A stretch of 64,000 nt of DNA from Selaginella moellendorffii. Lineage: Eukaryota > Streptophyta > Lycopodiopsida > Selaginellales > Selaginellaceae. This document shows, in pieces, positions 61,836 to 64,000 of the stretch (positions are counted from its first letter, which is position 1; each line of letters opens with the position of its first letter). The notes under the pieces were generated by a model. The model did not search any database, had not been told where the DNA came from, and saw only the letters and a program-made list of their open reading frames with translations. The stretch is from positions 1,890,290 through 1,954,289 of the forward strand of contig NW_003314270.1 in assembly GCF_000143415.4 (NCBI RefSeq). Reading direction: 5' to 3'. The translations under genes and the position numbers were made by a program.

Positions 61836-64000
61836 ATGGATCGCTTCGGGGAAGGTAAGTTGTCCCAGGGATTGAGGCTGGATTTGAGAGGGGATAGTAG
61901 ATCGGAAAGCCTCCGGTCGGGTGTGGGTGTGGAGAGGGGAGTATCTGGATTGGGGAATGGGTTTAAGTTGCTTAGAGTACCCCAGGCATTCTTAGCGTTG
62001 CTGCGAGGAGATTATGAGTTGAATGGTGAGTGATAGTTGGAGAGGTTTAGGAGAGTCTGTGTCATTTATTTCATCTCGCTCATCTTGTTTAATTCCTTAT
62101 AGGTTTGTTTCCAACAACATGGTTCGTACCCACGGGTATCCAGACACACAAATGCGACAAGTGCGTCCGGGAGTTTTTCTCTCCTTTCAATTGTCGTCGG
62201 CACATGAGATTTCATCGGAAAACACTCCATCCAGACAAGGTGAGTACGAAGCTCTGTTTCCTTTCTCTTTTTCTTTGGTTCGTTTTGCTGAATACAAGGC
62301 TTGAGTATTGAGTTTGTGCAGGACGAGCTGTCGAAGCAAAGGGATGCCATTGGCCAATTCTGGGCGCAGGTGTTTCGTGCGCTAATAGCTTACGTTCCCG
62401 GAGGTACTGATCATACTTTGACTTGTTGCAGTTATCTCCAGCCCAAGCTTCTGAGATCCTCTCCTTGAAGTCTTCTCGGGTAGATGTAAGTCTCTTTGTT
62501 ATTGGTTCTTGAATCTGGGACTAAAAGCTAGCTGCAGGAGATTACTGGGACTAATATCGAGCAGGCCCTACAAAAACACATGCAGATGTCCGGTGTTGCA
62601 TACCTGACACAGGCCTACTTCAGAGCTGGAAGACAACTGGTAAGGCTGTCAAAACTTTCATGGCTTTGTCACTGGGATACGTCGCACTTCAGGAAGATAT
62701 ACGGGTCAATGCCGCAGCAAATGTGGCTTCCGAGCTTCTGTTCAAAGTATTGGACGACGCAAGTGAGAAGACTTTCCTGATCGGTGGGACGAGTGTGGCT
62801 GTGGCACGTTACGTGTATCAAAAGGACCCTCCACATGGAGAAGAGAAGAACGCTATAGCAACTTTGGCTTTTCTCATCGAGGATAACTTGGTACTGTCTG
62901 CTGGTTTTTGTACCAAAACTGTAATTGTTTGTTGTTCAGGTGAAAGCTTGGAATGCGGAAAAGGATAAGAAAGCGCTTGACATCCAGAGAGCCCTCGTCG
63001 AAGAAGAGGAAGCTGCTCAGAAGAAGTAACGATCTTGATATTTTTGTTATATATATATATGTATATATATCTGAACGGGCATGGTTTCTGTTAGGCGCGA
63101 GAGGGAACTGGAAAGGAAGCGTCTAAAAAAGCAAAGACAAAGGGAGAAGAGAGCTGGAGGTAATCCACCCGACACTGGCATACAAAACGACGACACCGAC
63201 TTACAGCAGGACGTAGAATCCGCAGCAGTTGGTGGATTTTCTTCTTTAGCTACGGGCGCCGAGGATTCAGATATAGAGAAGGTTGAAACCGGTACTGCTA
63301 GGTGGGCAGAGGAACCCGACAATTCCCAGGAAGAGTTTACCGTCAGCAGGCCCCAGCGGAGGCGCTTTGTTGTGCACACTCAAGCTGAACAGAAGCAGTC
63401 GAGTTTTCCGAAGTACAAGCCAAGATATACGAGGGGCAACAGAGGTGCGAATGTTGGAGCAAACGGCTACACTTGCTGGACGAGAAAGAACAATGCAGAC
63501 AATGTTTGCGACGCCTCTACTGCTATAGAAGCTGATAGCAATCCTGATGGAATCCTCAACGAACACGCTCAAGGAGAGACCATACCAGGCGAGAAGCTCA
63601 CTAGCACAGGTGAAGCGGAGCAGGTTCCAAATGCTGAAGGACTCGATGATTCTCGAGTTGTTCATCAGGACCAACTGTATCTGGACCAAGAGGAGCTTAT
63701 GATTGGCACCTTGAGCATACCGCTCAATGCCCGTGCATTGGAAGCTTTGAGGCCGTCTTCCCAGCGTTTTGACTCCTTGGAGAAAGAGCTGCTGACGCCC
63801 GTGAGCTTGAAAGGCGACGGTGGTACTAAAGCGGACGAAATGCCAGCGGCTGAGGAGTGCTCGTTGGAGAATCAGACGCCAGCAAGTGCTGAACGCGAGG
63901 CCACGGCGACAGGTGACGAGCAAGAGTTTGCCAGGGTGGCGGAGGCATGCATGGCGTTCCTCGTTGACAGTAAGTTCTAAGTTCTGTGTCACGACTCGTC
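61836..64000 (+). CDS. C2H2 zinc-finger protein, runs off window
   Basis: Exons: 61836-62025 (MDRFGEGKLSQGLRLD), one with a C2H2 finger (HKCDKCVREFFSPFNCRRHM RFHRKTLH, about 62102-62238), then DELSKQRDAIGQFWAQ, LSPAQASEILSLKSSRVD, EITGTNIEQALQKHMQM, EDIRVNAAANVASELLFKVL and VKAWNAEKDKKALDIQRALV. The final large exon from 63095 starts RERELERKRLKKQRQREKRA, a basic possible nuclear-localisation stretch. The finger is single and embedded in helical, charged sequence, so an RNA- or protein-binding role is as likely as DNA binding. The last ORF reaches a TAA at 63978, but a strong donor (ACAGTAAGTT) lies just before it, so the gene probably continues. Family not named with confidence. Confidence 0.7.

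Noticed and set aside
63267-63992. 241-aa open frame on the minus strand
   Set aside because: Antisense to the last zinc-finger-gene exon; no motif and no start context.

Overview
The window is nuclear DNA from a land plant with compact genes. Introns are mostly about 50-100 nt. Several long pentatricopeptide-repeat (PPR) genes have no introns. AP2/ERF, nucleobase-ascorbate transporter and kinesin-7 genes mark a land plant, and an axonemal dynein-regulatory-complex gene (DRC2) marks a plant with swimming sperm. A seedless plant, most likely a lycophyte such as Selaginella, fits best; this is inference from gene content and gene structure, not from a database match.

Left arm (1-22 kb), ordinary dense gene space: an RNA polymerase I RPA43-like gene (partial, -), a PPR gene (+), a CID7-like PAM2/CUE/SMR protein (+), cytosolic-type serine hydroxymethyltransferase (-), DRC2 (-), the cleavage stimulation factor CstF77 (+), an AP2/ERF DREB-type factor (+), TRM112 (-), WDR75/UTP17 (+) and a UBA-like protein (-). 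Many pairs are divergent with 60-180 bp between start codons. The TRM112/WDR75 gap is 60 bp and holds telo-box motifs; both genes act in ribosome or translation-machinery biogenesis.

Middle (22.3-49.6 kb), a rearranged and duplicated block. It opens with an apparently intact DCN1-like (cullin neddylation) gene. This is followed by a tandem family of very small, lysine-rich proteins sharing a CFGW motif and a C-terminal VP(H/Y)F..S.RL tail, and by a 5'-truncated MAT1 (TFIIH/CAK) gene. The module DCN1 3' end, CFGW genes, MAT1 3' end recurs at 31.2-34.4 kb and 45.5-48.7 kb and as a relic at 42.3-42.9 kb. In the copies DCN1 and MAT1 decay, while one small ORF (73 aa) stays open in all three. The block also holds a Crinkler-like nuclease remnant beside an LTR with a tRNA-Met primer-binding site. 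It has two copies of a proline-rich putative secreted-peptide precursor, fragments of an RRM gene, an IST1 gene and a kinesin, and copies of a PPR gene with its tRNA-Lys(CTT).

Right arm (49.6-64 kb), ordinary again: a four-TM protein (-), a kinesin-7 (+), an 894-aa PPR protein (-), a NAT11/12-type transporter (+) and a C2H2 zinc-finger gene (+) that runs off the window. Exon boundaries were worked out by hand from reading frame, GT/GC...AG signals and family knowledge.
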